Below, piece by piece: positions 1-5,572 of a DNA stretch of 9,271 nucleotides. Source of the stretch: DASQBT01 sp049578545 (GTDB taxonomy: Bacteria > Pseudomonadota > Gammaproteobacteria > Burkholderiales > Thiobacillaceae); the NCBI GenBank assembly GCA_049578545.1, contig JBAUMF010000058.1:1-9271 (forward strand), written 5' to 3'. The notes beneath the pieces are model-generated. The model was not told where the DNA came from. It saw only the letters and a list, made by a program, of their open reading frames with translations, and did not search any database. Made by a program: the position numbers and the translations under genes. How positions within the stretch are numbered: the first letter of the stretch is position 1; each line of letters begins with the position of its first letter.

Positions 1-165
1 GCCAGGTTGCAACGCCGCCTTCAGCCACTTGTATATCGTGGTGCGGTTGAATCCGTAGGCTTCTATCACTTTCGTCGCCGGCTCGCCTTCGCGCACCCGC
101 TCGATCGCCATCAGCCGAATTTCTTCAAGCGTCTTGCGATCCAATGTTCGTCCATCTCGTTTCAT
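1..165 (-). CDS. IS630-family transposase, N-terminal part (cut by window edge)
   Basis: The minus strand is open from an ATG at 165-163 to the first base of the window, giving 55 codons. The peptide starts MKRDGRTLDRKTLEEIRL and continues with a helix-turn-helix stretch (residues about 15-50) containing VREGEPATKVIEAYGFNRT and the following IYKWLK. This is the typical DNA-binding N-terminus of IS630/Tc1-mariner-type transposases; the DDE catalytic domain would lie to the left of the window. The family is recognised from the motif pattern only. Whether the element is intact cannot be judged. Its outer end should lie to the right of the start codon, somewhere in about 170-245, but I could not place the inverted repeat with only one end visible. 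Confidence 0.85.
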   Translation of the reverse strand, partial: MKRDGRTLDRKTLEEIRLMAIERVREGEPATKVIEAYGFNRTTIYKWLKAALQPG

Positions 166-363
166 GCAACATGAGACTGTCATGGGTGCTGCGAGTTCCA
201 CATTTGTCGTCTTATTTAGCGACCAGTGAGTAGAATAACCAGCATCACACACTTTTTTGATGTTGCCATGCATTACTCGCACTATGCGTTTTACCGGTAG
301 ATTTTCTCATCTTCCCCTGAAAATGGGCAATGCGCATGCCAGATGGTGAATACTTGGAATTAA
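166..363. other. Intergenic: outer end of IS630 element, then unassigned sequence
   Basis: No convincing gene is present. The first part (to about 220-245) is expected to contain the 5' untranslated region and terminal inverted repeat of the IS630 element, which normally inserts at a TA dinucleotide. Several TA steps occur around 215-235. The rest, up to the IS5 remnant, shows no codon-like structure or recognisable signal. Confidence 0.4.
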
Positions 364-487
364 GGAGCCTCTGCAAAAACTTCGAGATTCCTAACCATTG
401 AGGTTGCTTTAACGCACTGGATTCAGATCGATGCGCGAGAGAGGATTGGGCACTGAAGGCCGTAAAGCATGCGGCAAAGTTACCTGC

Positions 488-621
488 TACGAGGTTTTTC
501 TTACTTAGAGGGACAAGGTTGTGCCGTGGAAAGAACTGGTCGCCCTGATTGAACCCGGCTACCCCAAGGCAGGCAATGGACGCCTGCTGCCGGAGTTGAG
601 CGCATGCTGCGCAGCATGCAT
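488..621 (+). pseudogene. IS5-family transposase fragment (frameshift, stop, deletion)
   Basis: One frame reads EVFLT, then a TAG stop at 506-508, then RDKVVPWKELVALIEPGYPK followed by AGNGR, ending near 583. This matches the conserved N-terminal region of IS5 transposases (pattern REVFL..MD.VVPW..L..LIEP.YPKAG.GR). About eight bases later, in another frame (from 592), it continues as GVERMLR-S-MH, the next conserved block (G.ERMLR.H). That implies a one-base deletion plus a three-base insertion (AGC at 613-615). Nothing further matches before the right terminal repeat, so the DDE domain has been deleted. The gene cannot make a functional transposase. Confidence 0.78.
602..619. repeat. Perfect 18-bp palindrome inside the IS5 remnant
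   Basis: GCATGCTGCGCAGCATGC is its own reverse complement. It lies over the ERMLR..MH codons of the transposase relic and was completed by the three extra bases at 613-615. It is probably a by-product of decay, or the footprint of a replication-slippage deletion, and not a protein binding site. Confidence 0.6.
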
Positions 622-710
622 CAGAAATCGACATAAATACATCTGCCTCATGCTCTTGCTCATCACATATGCAAAGTAATGAGCAAGTCCGGGCCTTGTT
701 CAGAGGTTCC

Positions 711-840
711 TCAACTAAAGATATCTGCGCCCCAGCCGTTCTTACCGATATTGAGAAATACGCCGAACACCAGCCAATATATTTTCCCACCAAGACAGGC
801 TTCGATCTCGTCTCTTATTCTTATTCAAACGCAGCATTCA
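711..840 (+). promoter_or_regulatory. Leader region of the kinase gene (promoter not resolved)
   Basis: These 130 bases separate the IS5 right end from the chosen kinase start. TTGAGA (751-756) and TATATT (778-783) are individually reasonable -35 and -10 hexamers, but their spacing of 21 bp is too long. No Shine-Dalgarno sequence precedes the ATG at 841. The frame stays open upstream to an ATG at 679, but that would put the first codons inside the IS remnant, and the extra 54 residues have no kinase-like character. Confidence 0.25.
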
Positions 841-2418
841 ATGTCAACTGAAAAACTGGGCCGCTACGAAATTCTCAGTGAGCTTGGCCGGGGGGCCATG
901 GGTGTTGTTTACAAGGCAATCGACCCGTTCATAGATCGTACCGTAGCCATCAAGACAATCCAGCTTGATCTTTCCAGGGATGAACTCGCGAATTTCGAGG
1001 AGCGTTTCTACCGGGAAGCCAAGTCCGCAGGTCGCCTCAATCACCCCAATATCGTTACCATTTATGACGTAGGCAAGACAGGCAACATTGCTTACATGGC
1101 GATGGAGTTTCTGGAAGGTCAATTGCTAAAAGAAATCCTGGATGTGCATACCGCGATGTCCGTCGACAGGATTGCCGACATCGCTGCCCAGGTTGCGGAT
1201 GGATTGGCGTACGCTCATGAAAACGGGATTGTGCACCGCGACATCAAACCCGCCAATATCATGCTGGTGCGCGGTAGCGCAGTCAAAATCACCGATTTCG
1301 GGATCGCTCAGATGCCCTCCGGTTCCAGAACGCTGGCTGGAACGGTAATGGGGTCTCCCAAATACATGGCACCGGAACAGGTGGTCGGCGCAGCCGTAGA
1401 CGGCCGCTCGGACTTATTTTCGCTGGGTGTGGTGTTGTATGAGATGTTGACCGGAGAACCTCCTTTCGCTGGGGACAACATCATCACCACCATGTACCGC
1501 ATCGTAAATGAAGCCCCTGTTCCGCCAAAGACGCTGACCCCACGCATACCGGATGCGTTTAACTACATTGTCGCTAAAGCCCTGGCCAAACACCCCAACG
1601 AGCGCTATCAAAGTGCCTGGGAACTGGCACACGACTTGAGAAATTACAAAGACCTGTCCCTACCAATATTAGTAAGCGCAAAGCTCAATCAGGCTGGAAC
1701 TTCAGACCCTAAGGCCGGGCCCAGAAACAACGTGGGCGAGGAAACTGTTCGTCTGAACCCGCTATCCGGTGGCCCAATCGGCACTAAAATAGCACCTGGC
1801 GACCTTGATATTACACAAACGCACAATGCGGCCACTCATGCTAGCGGCCCTCTTTTCTGGCAAAGCAGAAATATCCTAATGGCTGCGATCATGCTTTTGC
1901 TTCTGAGTGTTACCCTGATCGTTATGCGGGGCAGACCAGTGCATCAGGAGAAAGCAGCGCTGCCCGAGCAAACAGTCGTCACTCCGGCACCGGCACTCGT
2001 CAAAGAACCCACGGAAAACGCTGTGCAGGCAGATGATGCTCCCCTAAAAAGCAAGTTATCAAAAGCAGAACTGATTGTCGCTAAATCACAAACTGCGGCA
2101 GCTGGAGTGACCACATCGAGGGCTAACATCCCGCCCCGTAAGACGCTGAAACACAAGATTACCAATAGTAAAAGGTTAGCAACTCCGCCTGAGACCAACG
2201 CTCCTGAGGGCGGTGCACTGCTAAGCTTTGCTGTTACTCCATGGGGTGAAGTGTATGTGGACCGGAAGAAAGCAGGTGCATCTCCTCCACTCAAGGAATT
2301 GAAAATCCCGGCAGGCAAGCACCTTATTGAAATCAGGAACATGAATCTTTCCCCTTATTCAAAAACAATCGAGTTGAAAGCCGATTCAACGCAAAAAATA
2401 AAATACATCTTCAGATAG
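841..2418 (+). CDS. Membrane-anchored Ser/Thr protein kinase with PEGA-like C-terminus
   Basis: This 525-residue protein is a Hanks-type kinase that phosphorylates Ser/Thr on partner proteins. Residues 8-270 hold the full catalytic set: glycine loop GRGAMG (16-21), VAIK lysine 38, helix-C Glu59, HRDIKPAN with Asp134 and Asn139, DFG (152-154) and APE (177-179). Thr/Ser at 162-172 are candidate activation-loop sites. A flexible linker (275-340) leads to one membrane helix (about 344-363), then a Pro/Ala/Lys-rich spacer and a final domain (459-525) with the PEGA-like pattern P-W-G-x-VYVD, K-A-G-A-S-PP and IPAGKHLIEI. The expected topology is a cytoplasmic kinase with a periplasmic sensor or binding tail. 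The start at 841 was chosen because the kinase fold begins eight residues later, although no ribosome binding site is seen. The TssQ-like lipoprotein gene follows 9 bp downstream, suggesting co-transcription and a link to type VI secretion control (as with PpkA-type kinases). That link is inferred from context. Confidence 0.9.
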   Translation: MSTEKLGRYEILSELGRGAMGVVYKAIDPFIDRTVAIKTIQLDLSRDELANFEERFYREAKSAGRLNHPNIVTIYDVGKTGNIAYMAMEFLEGQLLKEILDVHTAMSVDRIADIAAQVADGLAYAHENGIVHRDIKPANIMLVRGSAVKITDFGIAQMPSGSRTLAGTVMGSPKYMAPEQVVGAAVDGRSDLFSLGVVLYEMLTGEPPFAGDNIITTMYRIVNEAPVPPKTLTPRIPDAFNYIVAKALAKHPNERYQSAWELAHDLRNYKDLSLPILVSAKLNQAGTSDPKAGPRNNVGEETVRLNPLSGGPIGTKIAPGDLDITQTHNAATHASGPLFWQSRNILMAAIMLLLLSVTLIVMRGRPVHQEKAALPEQTVVTPAPALVKEPTENAVQADDAPLKSKLSKAELIVAKSQTAAAGVTTSRANIPPRKTLKHKITNSKRLATPPETNAPEGGALLSFAVTPWGEVYVDRKKAGASPPLKELKIPAGKHLIEIRNMNLSPYSKTIELKADSTQKIKYIFR

Positions 2419-2427
2419 AAACAATCC

Positions 2428-2838
2428 GTGTCAATCCGTTCGTTGTTACTGTTCTTTGTGACCGCATTTTTGGCAGGCGCCTGCTCTTCAACTCCTGTTC
2501 GGGATATCGGTTTAGACAAACTCGCACCGCGCAAAGCGGAGCAGGAGCTTTCTAGCGGACTCAAGAGCTATGAAGATGGCAACTACCAGACCGCAGCAAG
2601 ATATCTTCAAAATGCCTTGAATAAAGGGCTGGCATTCAAGAGTGACCAGGTCACGGCGCATAAGTACCTGGCTTTTGTCTTCTGCGTTTCCGACCGAAAG
2701 GAAAAATGCCGGGAACAATTCAAGGAAGCAAGGGACATCGATCCCGACTTTGAATTGAGTGCGGCAGAAGCAGACCATCCCATTTGGGGGCCTGTTTTCC
2801 GAGAGGTGCAGGCTGAACAGAGCCCGCAAAGAAGGTAG
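2428..2838 (+). CDS. TssQ-like T6SS-associated lipoprotein with TPR repeats
   Basis: This 136-residue protein starts with GTG 9 bp after the kinase stop codon, so the two genes are probably translationally coupled. Residues 1-18 (SIRSLLLFFVTAFLAGA) form a lipoprotein signal, with the lipidated cysteine at 19. The lipobox is AGAC, with Ala instead of the usual Leu at -3. Ser at +2 predicts outer-membrane sorting. Two tetratricopeptide-like helix pairs follow: residues 37-68 (SYEDGNYQTAARYLQNAL) and 75-108 (AHKYLAFVFC...CREQFKEARDIDPDFEL). The tail DHPIWGPVFREV is typical of small TPR lipoproteins that I associate with TssQ annotations next to kinases in betaproteobacteria. It would act as a periplasm-facing adaptor. 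The TssQ name is moderately supported; lipoprotein and TPR are well supported. Confidence 0.82.
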   Translation: MSIRSLLLFFVTAFLAGACSSTPVRDIGLDKLAPRKAEQELSSGLKSYEDGNYQTAARYLQNALNKGLAFKSDQVTAHKYLAFVFCVSDRKEKCREQFKEARDIDPDFELSAAEADHPIWGPVFREVQAEQSPQRR

Positions 2839-2901
2839 GGTTCACTCCCTGTTGATGACCGGATTGGCCGAAACTCCGGACGGTCAAGCAAACGAGCCTG
2901 G

Positions 2902-2922
2902 ATGACCGCTCTTGGCCGGTAG
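2902..2922 (-). repeat. Left arm of degenerate inverted repeat flanking the integrase
   Basis: Read on the minus strand, this segment contains CGGCCAAGAGCGGTCAT. The plus strand at 3913-3933 contains CGGCCAACTGCGGTCAT. Over the 21 bp, 18 positions agree, and weaker similarity continues on the 5' side of both copies. The two copies face each other across the recombinase gene. Confidence 0.5.
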
Positions 2923-2970
2923 TGACGATACAACACGGCACTCAATAGCGGACGTAAATCGCATTGCTGG

Positions 2971-3084
2971 CTACTGGATACCGAAATGCCGCGTTACAAC
3001 CGTAGCCAAAATTCCAAGTAGCGCGACAAGCACCAAGGTCTGAATTATGGTCAGACCCTTTTGGGCATTCTTTAAATCGCTCAT
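2971..3084 (-). CDS. Prepilin-like 37-residue ORF (possibly truncated)
   Basis: The minus-strand peptide begins MSDLKNAQKG and continues LTIIQTLVLVALLGILATVV before ending in TRHFGIQ. This matches a class III (type IV prepilin) signal: a short charged leader ending in KG, then a hydrophobic helix with the LLGILA element common in pilins and pseudopilins. The predicted peptidase site is after Gly10. Mature position 5, normally Glu, is Gln. Only the N-terminal helix is present and the globular domain is missing. No other pilus gene is near. A weak purine-rich stretch (AGGCAGA) lies upstream. It may be a pilin gene remnant, a micro-pilin, or a small single-TM protein; chance is not excluded. Confidence 0.4.
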   Translation of the reverse strand: MSDLKNAQKGLTIIQTLVLVALLGILATVVTRHFGIQ

Positions 3085-3190
3085 ATTTGATCTGCCTGGT
3101 GTGGACAGCTCCCCGCAAATAGTCAGCTTGTGCCCACAAGTTCTCATCCCTTGAAATCTTGAAAGTGGCCGGGCACAACAGCTACCAGAA

Positions 3191-3220
3191 TTAGACTCCC
3201 TCAACCAAGAAGGAGTCTGA
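3191..3220 (+). promoter_or_regulatory. Hairpin covering the integrase ribosome binding site
   Basis: AGACTCC (3193-3199) pairs perfectly with GGAGTCT (3212-3218). A T-G and a T-A pair extend the stem to nine, around a 12-base loop (3200-3211). The 3' arm contains most of the Shine-Dalgarno sequence AGAAGGAG (3208-3215), six bases before the ATG at 3222. In mRNA this stem would hide the ribosome binding site and could limit recombinase translation. The pairing is seen directly; the regulatory effect is inferred. Confidence 0.5.
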
Positions 3221-3221
3221 C

Positions 3222-3836
3222 ATGGAAATCAATCATACTCGTGAACCCTGGAACAAGGGGAAGCTGATCGGCCAAAAGCCACCCCTCAAGCCCAACGACA
3301 TCTGGGCTATCCGCATCCACCTCCAGAAGGAACATCATGTACGTGACCTCGCCCTGTTCAACCTGGCCATCGACAGCAAACTGAGAGGCTGCGATTTGGT
3401 CAACCTGCATGTTCGGGACGTGACCCACGGCAATCAGATCCTGCCCCGAGCCATGATCGTGCAGTGCAAGACCCAGCGGCCGGTCCAGTTCGAACTAACC
3501 GAGCCAACCCGGTCCGCAGTCACGGCATGGATAGAACAGGCAAACTTGAAGCCGGAGAGCTATCTTTTCCCCAGTCGGCTGGCGAAGTCCCCTCATGTTT
3601 CTACCAGGCAGTACGCCCGGATCGTGCATCAGTGGGTGGCGGCGATTGGACTGGGTTCATCAGTCTATGGCACACATACCATGCGACGGACGAAGGCGAT
3701 CCTGATTTACAAACGGACCAAGAACCTGAGGGCGGTTCAACTGTTACTCGGTCATACCAAGCTGGAGAGCACAGTCAGATACCTTGGAATCGAGGTCGAT
3801 GACGCGCTGGAGATTTCGGAGCAAACCGAAATATAA
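3222..3836 (+). CDS. Tyrosine recombinase/integrase, catalytic domain only
   Basis: This 204-residue protein carries the complete tyrosine-recombinase active site: Arg55 (KLRGCDLVNL), Lys83 (QCKTQRP), His152 and Arg155 (THTMRR), His178 (LLGHTK) and nucleophile Tyr187 (TVRYLG). The catalytic domain starts at about residue 22, so there is almost no N-terminal core-binding (SAM-like) domain. Most phage and transposon integrases of this family are about 300-400 residues. A perfect AAGGAG ribosome binding site six bases upstream fixes the start. The active-site set is intact, so the protein may be functional. I recognise it as one of the short integrases found in many proteobacterial genomes, usually without an obvious cargo. 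It stands alone here, with a stem-loop immediately after it and debris on both sides. Confidence 0.9.
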   Translation: MEINHTREPWNKGKLIGQKPPLKPNDIWAIRIHLQKEHHVRDLALFNLAIDSKLRGCDLVNLHVRDVTHGNQILPRAMIVQCKTQRPVQFELTEPTRSAVTAWIEQANLKPESYLFPSRLAKSPHVSTRQYARIVHQWVAAIGLGSSVYGTHTMRRTKAILIYKRTKNLRAVQLLLGHTKLESTVRYLGIEVDDALEISEQTEI

Positions 3837-3846
3837 CAGGGAAAAT

Positions 3847-3890
3847 CGGCCGCACGCCAGGCAACCTGTTCGGGCTCGTGCGGCCGCTTT
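3847..3890 (+). terminator. Strong stem-loop after the integrase, likely Rho-independent terminator
   Basis: CGGCCGCACG (3847-3856) and CGTGCGGCCG (3877-3886) form a perfect 10-bp GC-rich stem. The 20-base loop can itself fold a small CAGG/CCTG hairpin. The stem is preceded by GAAAAT and followed by CTTTAT. It begins ten bases after the integrase stop codon. The short, imperfect T-tract makes termination likely but not certain. A recombination-site function is the alternative. Confidence 0.55.
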
Positions 3891-4292
3891 ATGGCATGAT
3901 TCTCTATACGTGCTATCGGCCAACTGCGGTCATAGCGTCACAGAAGAATTGGATGCCGTGAATGGCTGGTAACTGATCAAGAACCTGCCAATCGACTTTG
4001 CCGACCTTCCGCCTACTCATCGGCCTGAGCTGACATCGGCAACCAACCAGGAAAATTCAGAGAATGACTGCTTACGCGAATGTCCCCATCGGGCAGCAGC
4101 GAAACAATTTCGGTCATTCAAGGAGCGACGAAATCTGTCCCCGATAGACTGATTCCTGCCGTGAACTTGGAAAACAAGCCAAGCACCAACTGCGGAGTAC
4201 GCAGCGCGGAAAGAGGGGCTTTTCTGTCAAGAAGGCGCATCGAATCCATAAGACAATCATGCTGGACTGAACCAGTGAAATGAGAGGAAATT
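3891..4292. other. Gene-free stretch after the integrase, probably degraded repeats
   Basis: No ORF here looks protein-like. The stretch contains the right copy of the flanking inverted repeat (3913-3933). Near 4062-4119 GAATGAC and GTCATTC form a widely spaced 7-bp inverted repeat around GTCCCC-containing sequence. It resembles the non-coding debris often seen next to this class of short integrase. A 67-codon frame at 4080-4283 ends just before the next gene but has no recognisable features. Confidence 0.4.
3913..3933 (+). repeat. Right arm of degenerate inverted repeat flanking the integrase
   Basis: This segment contains CGGCCAACTGCGGTCAT, the inverted partner of 2902-2922, with 18 of 21 positions shared. 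It starts about 76 bases after the integrase stop codon, beyond the stem-loop. It may mark one edge of a small mobile cassette or simply be a dispersed genomic repeat. Confidence 0.5.
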
Positions 4293-4724
4293 ATGCGAGA
4301 GCATGAGGCACAGGCCAGTTCGGCGGCGGGCTCGCGCTGGCTCAGATTGCTGGTTATATGGCTGCTCGTGGGTGTCACGAGCGTCCTGATATGGAAGCAA
4401 CTGCCGCGCGGCGGCTATTCGAGTGACCTGTCGCTGATCGGCAAGGGACGCTCAGTGCTGGTCTTGGGCTATGACAAGAACTATGCGAGCGGGACAGGGG
4501 TCATGGGATTCATGAACGCCCTGCGCGGGGACTATGCCAGCCGCGTCGTATTCTTGGTTACGGTTCTGGGAGCGAGGGACGGCAACGACTTCACGCGTCG
4601 CTATGCCTTAAGCGACGGCACGGTCTTGCTGTTCTTAGGTGACGGTACGCTCGCGAAGAGATTGGATCAGCCGCGCAGCGTCGATGAGCTGCGCAACGCG
4701 TTGCGCGAGGCTTTCTCGCTGTAG
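4293..4724 (+). CDS. Membrane-anchored thioredoxin-fold protein without CxxC
   Basis: This 143-residue protein has an AGAGG ribosome binding site ending about five bases before its ATG. One membrane helix lies at residues 16-34 (WLRLLVIWLLVGVTSVLIW), giving an N-in anchor with a periplasmic domain. Residues 53-141 follow the thioredoxin order: strand SVLVLGYD, helix, strand RVVFLVTV, then a final beta-beta-alpha unit DGTVLLFLGDGTLAKRLDQ with SVDELRNALREAF. The site where CxxC would sit (about 62-70, NYASGTG) has no cysteine, and the whole protein lacks Cys, so it cannot be a disulfide oxidoreductase. The proline normally before the third strand is also missing. A structural or chaperone-like role is possible but unproven. 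The fold call comes from the pattern and is not a confirmed homology. Confidence 0.68.
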   Translation: MREHEAQASSAAGSRWLRLLVIWLLVGVTSVLIWKQLPRGGYSSDLSLIGKGRSVLVLGYDKNYASGTGVMGFMNALRGDYASRVVFLVTVLGARDGNDFTRRYALSDGTVLLFLGDGTLAKRLDQPRSVDELRNALREAFSL

Positions 4725-5030
4725 TTGGCGGGCGCGGCACAGGGGCGTCCGAAATTCCCCCTTCTTCATCGCATCGCAGGTGAACAGAGCAGCGATCAGG
4801 TCCAACTGGGCGACCATGCCGATCCAGCGGAGGTCGGGTATATGGTGCAAGCCCTTGTCCGACACAACACGGGCAAAGTGCATAGCGAGCGCGGTAGTCT
4901 CGCATAACCGAAGGAATCCGGTCCAATTGGTCAAGGTCGATTGCCGGATAGAATGGCTTCAAGGCCAGTCCACCCTAGCTGGTTTTCGCCGTTGACCGTT
5001 CACACTGCCCATGGGTCATTTGGAGTCTCC
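4725..5030. other. Intergenic between two envelope-protein genes
   Basis: I see no supported gene. The minus strand is open (TTG start near 4934) and runs into the 3' end of the preceding gene, but it has no ribosome binding site or recognisable motif and overlaps a better gene by 90 bases. A GGAG at 5022-5025 belongs to the next gene. Confidence 0.35.
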
Positions 5031-5546
5031 ATGGATCCTGTTATCTATCATGAATGTAAGCATCAGCTACGCGCAGAGGCAGAATTCTGTCCAATCTGCG
5101 GGGCAAAAGTTTCAGCTCCGAAGAAGCCGATCTACCTGAATAGAAATGTGCAACTTGGAATCGTTGCGATGGCAATCGTCGTGGCAGCCGCCGCATACGG
5201 AGTGGCCAAGGTTCGCGAGGCAGGAAAGGCCGCTGAGGAGCGCGCCGCCGAAACGAAAAACGCAGCGCTTCTTGCGCTGAGGTCAAACGCTGTCCGAGCC
5301 GTTGAACAAAACTTAAAACGGGATTTCAAGGATCCGGACTCGCTCAAATGGAAAACCGTTCTGAGCAACGATAATGGTACGGTCCTCTGCCTCGAATATA
5401 GAACCAGGAACCGTTCGGGATTTTACGTCCGGAGATCCCTGATAGTCGCGGAGGGGAAGATGCTTCGAAGCGCCGACGCATGGAACGAGCATTGTTTCAA
5501 TCATCGCCTCTACGACATGAAATACCTTGTGAATGAAACTCGCTAA
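5031..5546 (+). CDS. Zinc-ribbon, single-TM protein with degenerate first Cys pair
   Basis: This is a 171-residue protein. The ATG at 5031 is preferred because GGAG lies five bases upstream and the zinc-ribbon motif begins at once; an in-frame ATG at 4941 would add 30 residues of no character. Residues 6-24 (YHECKHQLRAEAEFCPICG) are a small zinc ribbon whose second pair is C20-P-I-C23. Of the first pair only C9 remains, because position 6 is Tyr (TAT, one base from TGT). His7 or His11 might substitute. A membrane helix spans about 41-59, then a charged, Ala-rich helix (62-97). The C-terminal domain (98-171) carries KDPDSLKWKTV, a motif I have seen in uncharacterised exported bacterial domains, and Cys120/Cys155. 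Topology is probably ribbon in the cytoplasm and C-terminus in the periplasm. Function unknown. Confidence 0.78.
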   Translation: MDPVIYHECKHQLRAEAEFCPICGAKVSAPKKPIYLNRNVQLGIVAMAIVVAAAAYGVAKVREAGKAAEERAAETKNAALLALRSNAVRAVEQNLKRDFKDPDSLKWKTVLSNDNGTVLCLEYRTRNRSGFYVRRSLIVAEGKMLRSADAWNEHCFNHRLYDMKYLVNETR

Positions 5547-5572
5547 CCGATGCGGCGTGTGATCTGTCCAAA

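Larger units (their letters stand above)
364..710 (+). mobile_element. Decayed, internally deleted IS5-family element with both ends
   Basis: The left end GGAGCCTCTGCAAAA (364-378) and the reverse complement of the right end, GGAACCTCTGAACAA (read leftwards from 710), match at 12 of 15 positions. Both resemble terminal repeats I associate with IS5-type elements. Between them lies only a stub of the transposase start, so the 347-bp unit is far shorter than a full element of over 1 kb. The flanks are TTAA (360-363) and TCAA (711-714). The left one fits the YTAR-type target of the IS5 subgroup, and the right one would be a mutated copy. The family assignment rests on the transposase fragment and the repeats together. 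Confidence 0.75.

Noticed and set aside
751..783. TTGAGA and TATATT as the kinase promoter
   Set aside because: The spacing of 21 bp is outside the normal range. It is kept only as a note in the leader entry.
245..793. 182-codon minus-strand frame across the IS5 relic
   Set aside because: It runs antisense to the transposase fragment, has no recognisable motif or ribosome binding site, and its composition looks random.
679..840. N-terminal extension of the kinase to an upstream ATG
   Set aside because: It would begin inside the IS5 relic, and the 54 extra residues have no kinase-like or signal-like character.
4080..4283. 67-codon plus-strand frame before the thioredoxin-fold gene
   Set aside because: No ribosome binding site and no domain-like pattern. 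It overlaps debris-like sequence, and its stop codon merely falls beside the next gene's Shine-Dalgarno sequence.
4635..4934. Minus-strand frame with a reasonable amino-acid composition
   Set aside because: TTG start without a ribosome binding site, 90-base antisense overlap with a better gene, and no family recognised.
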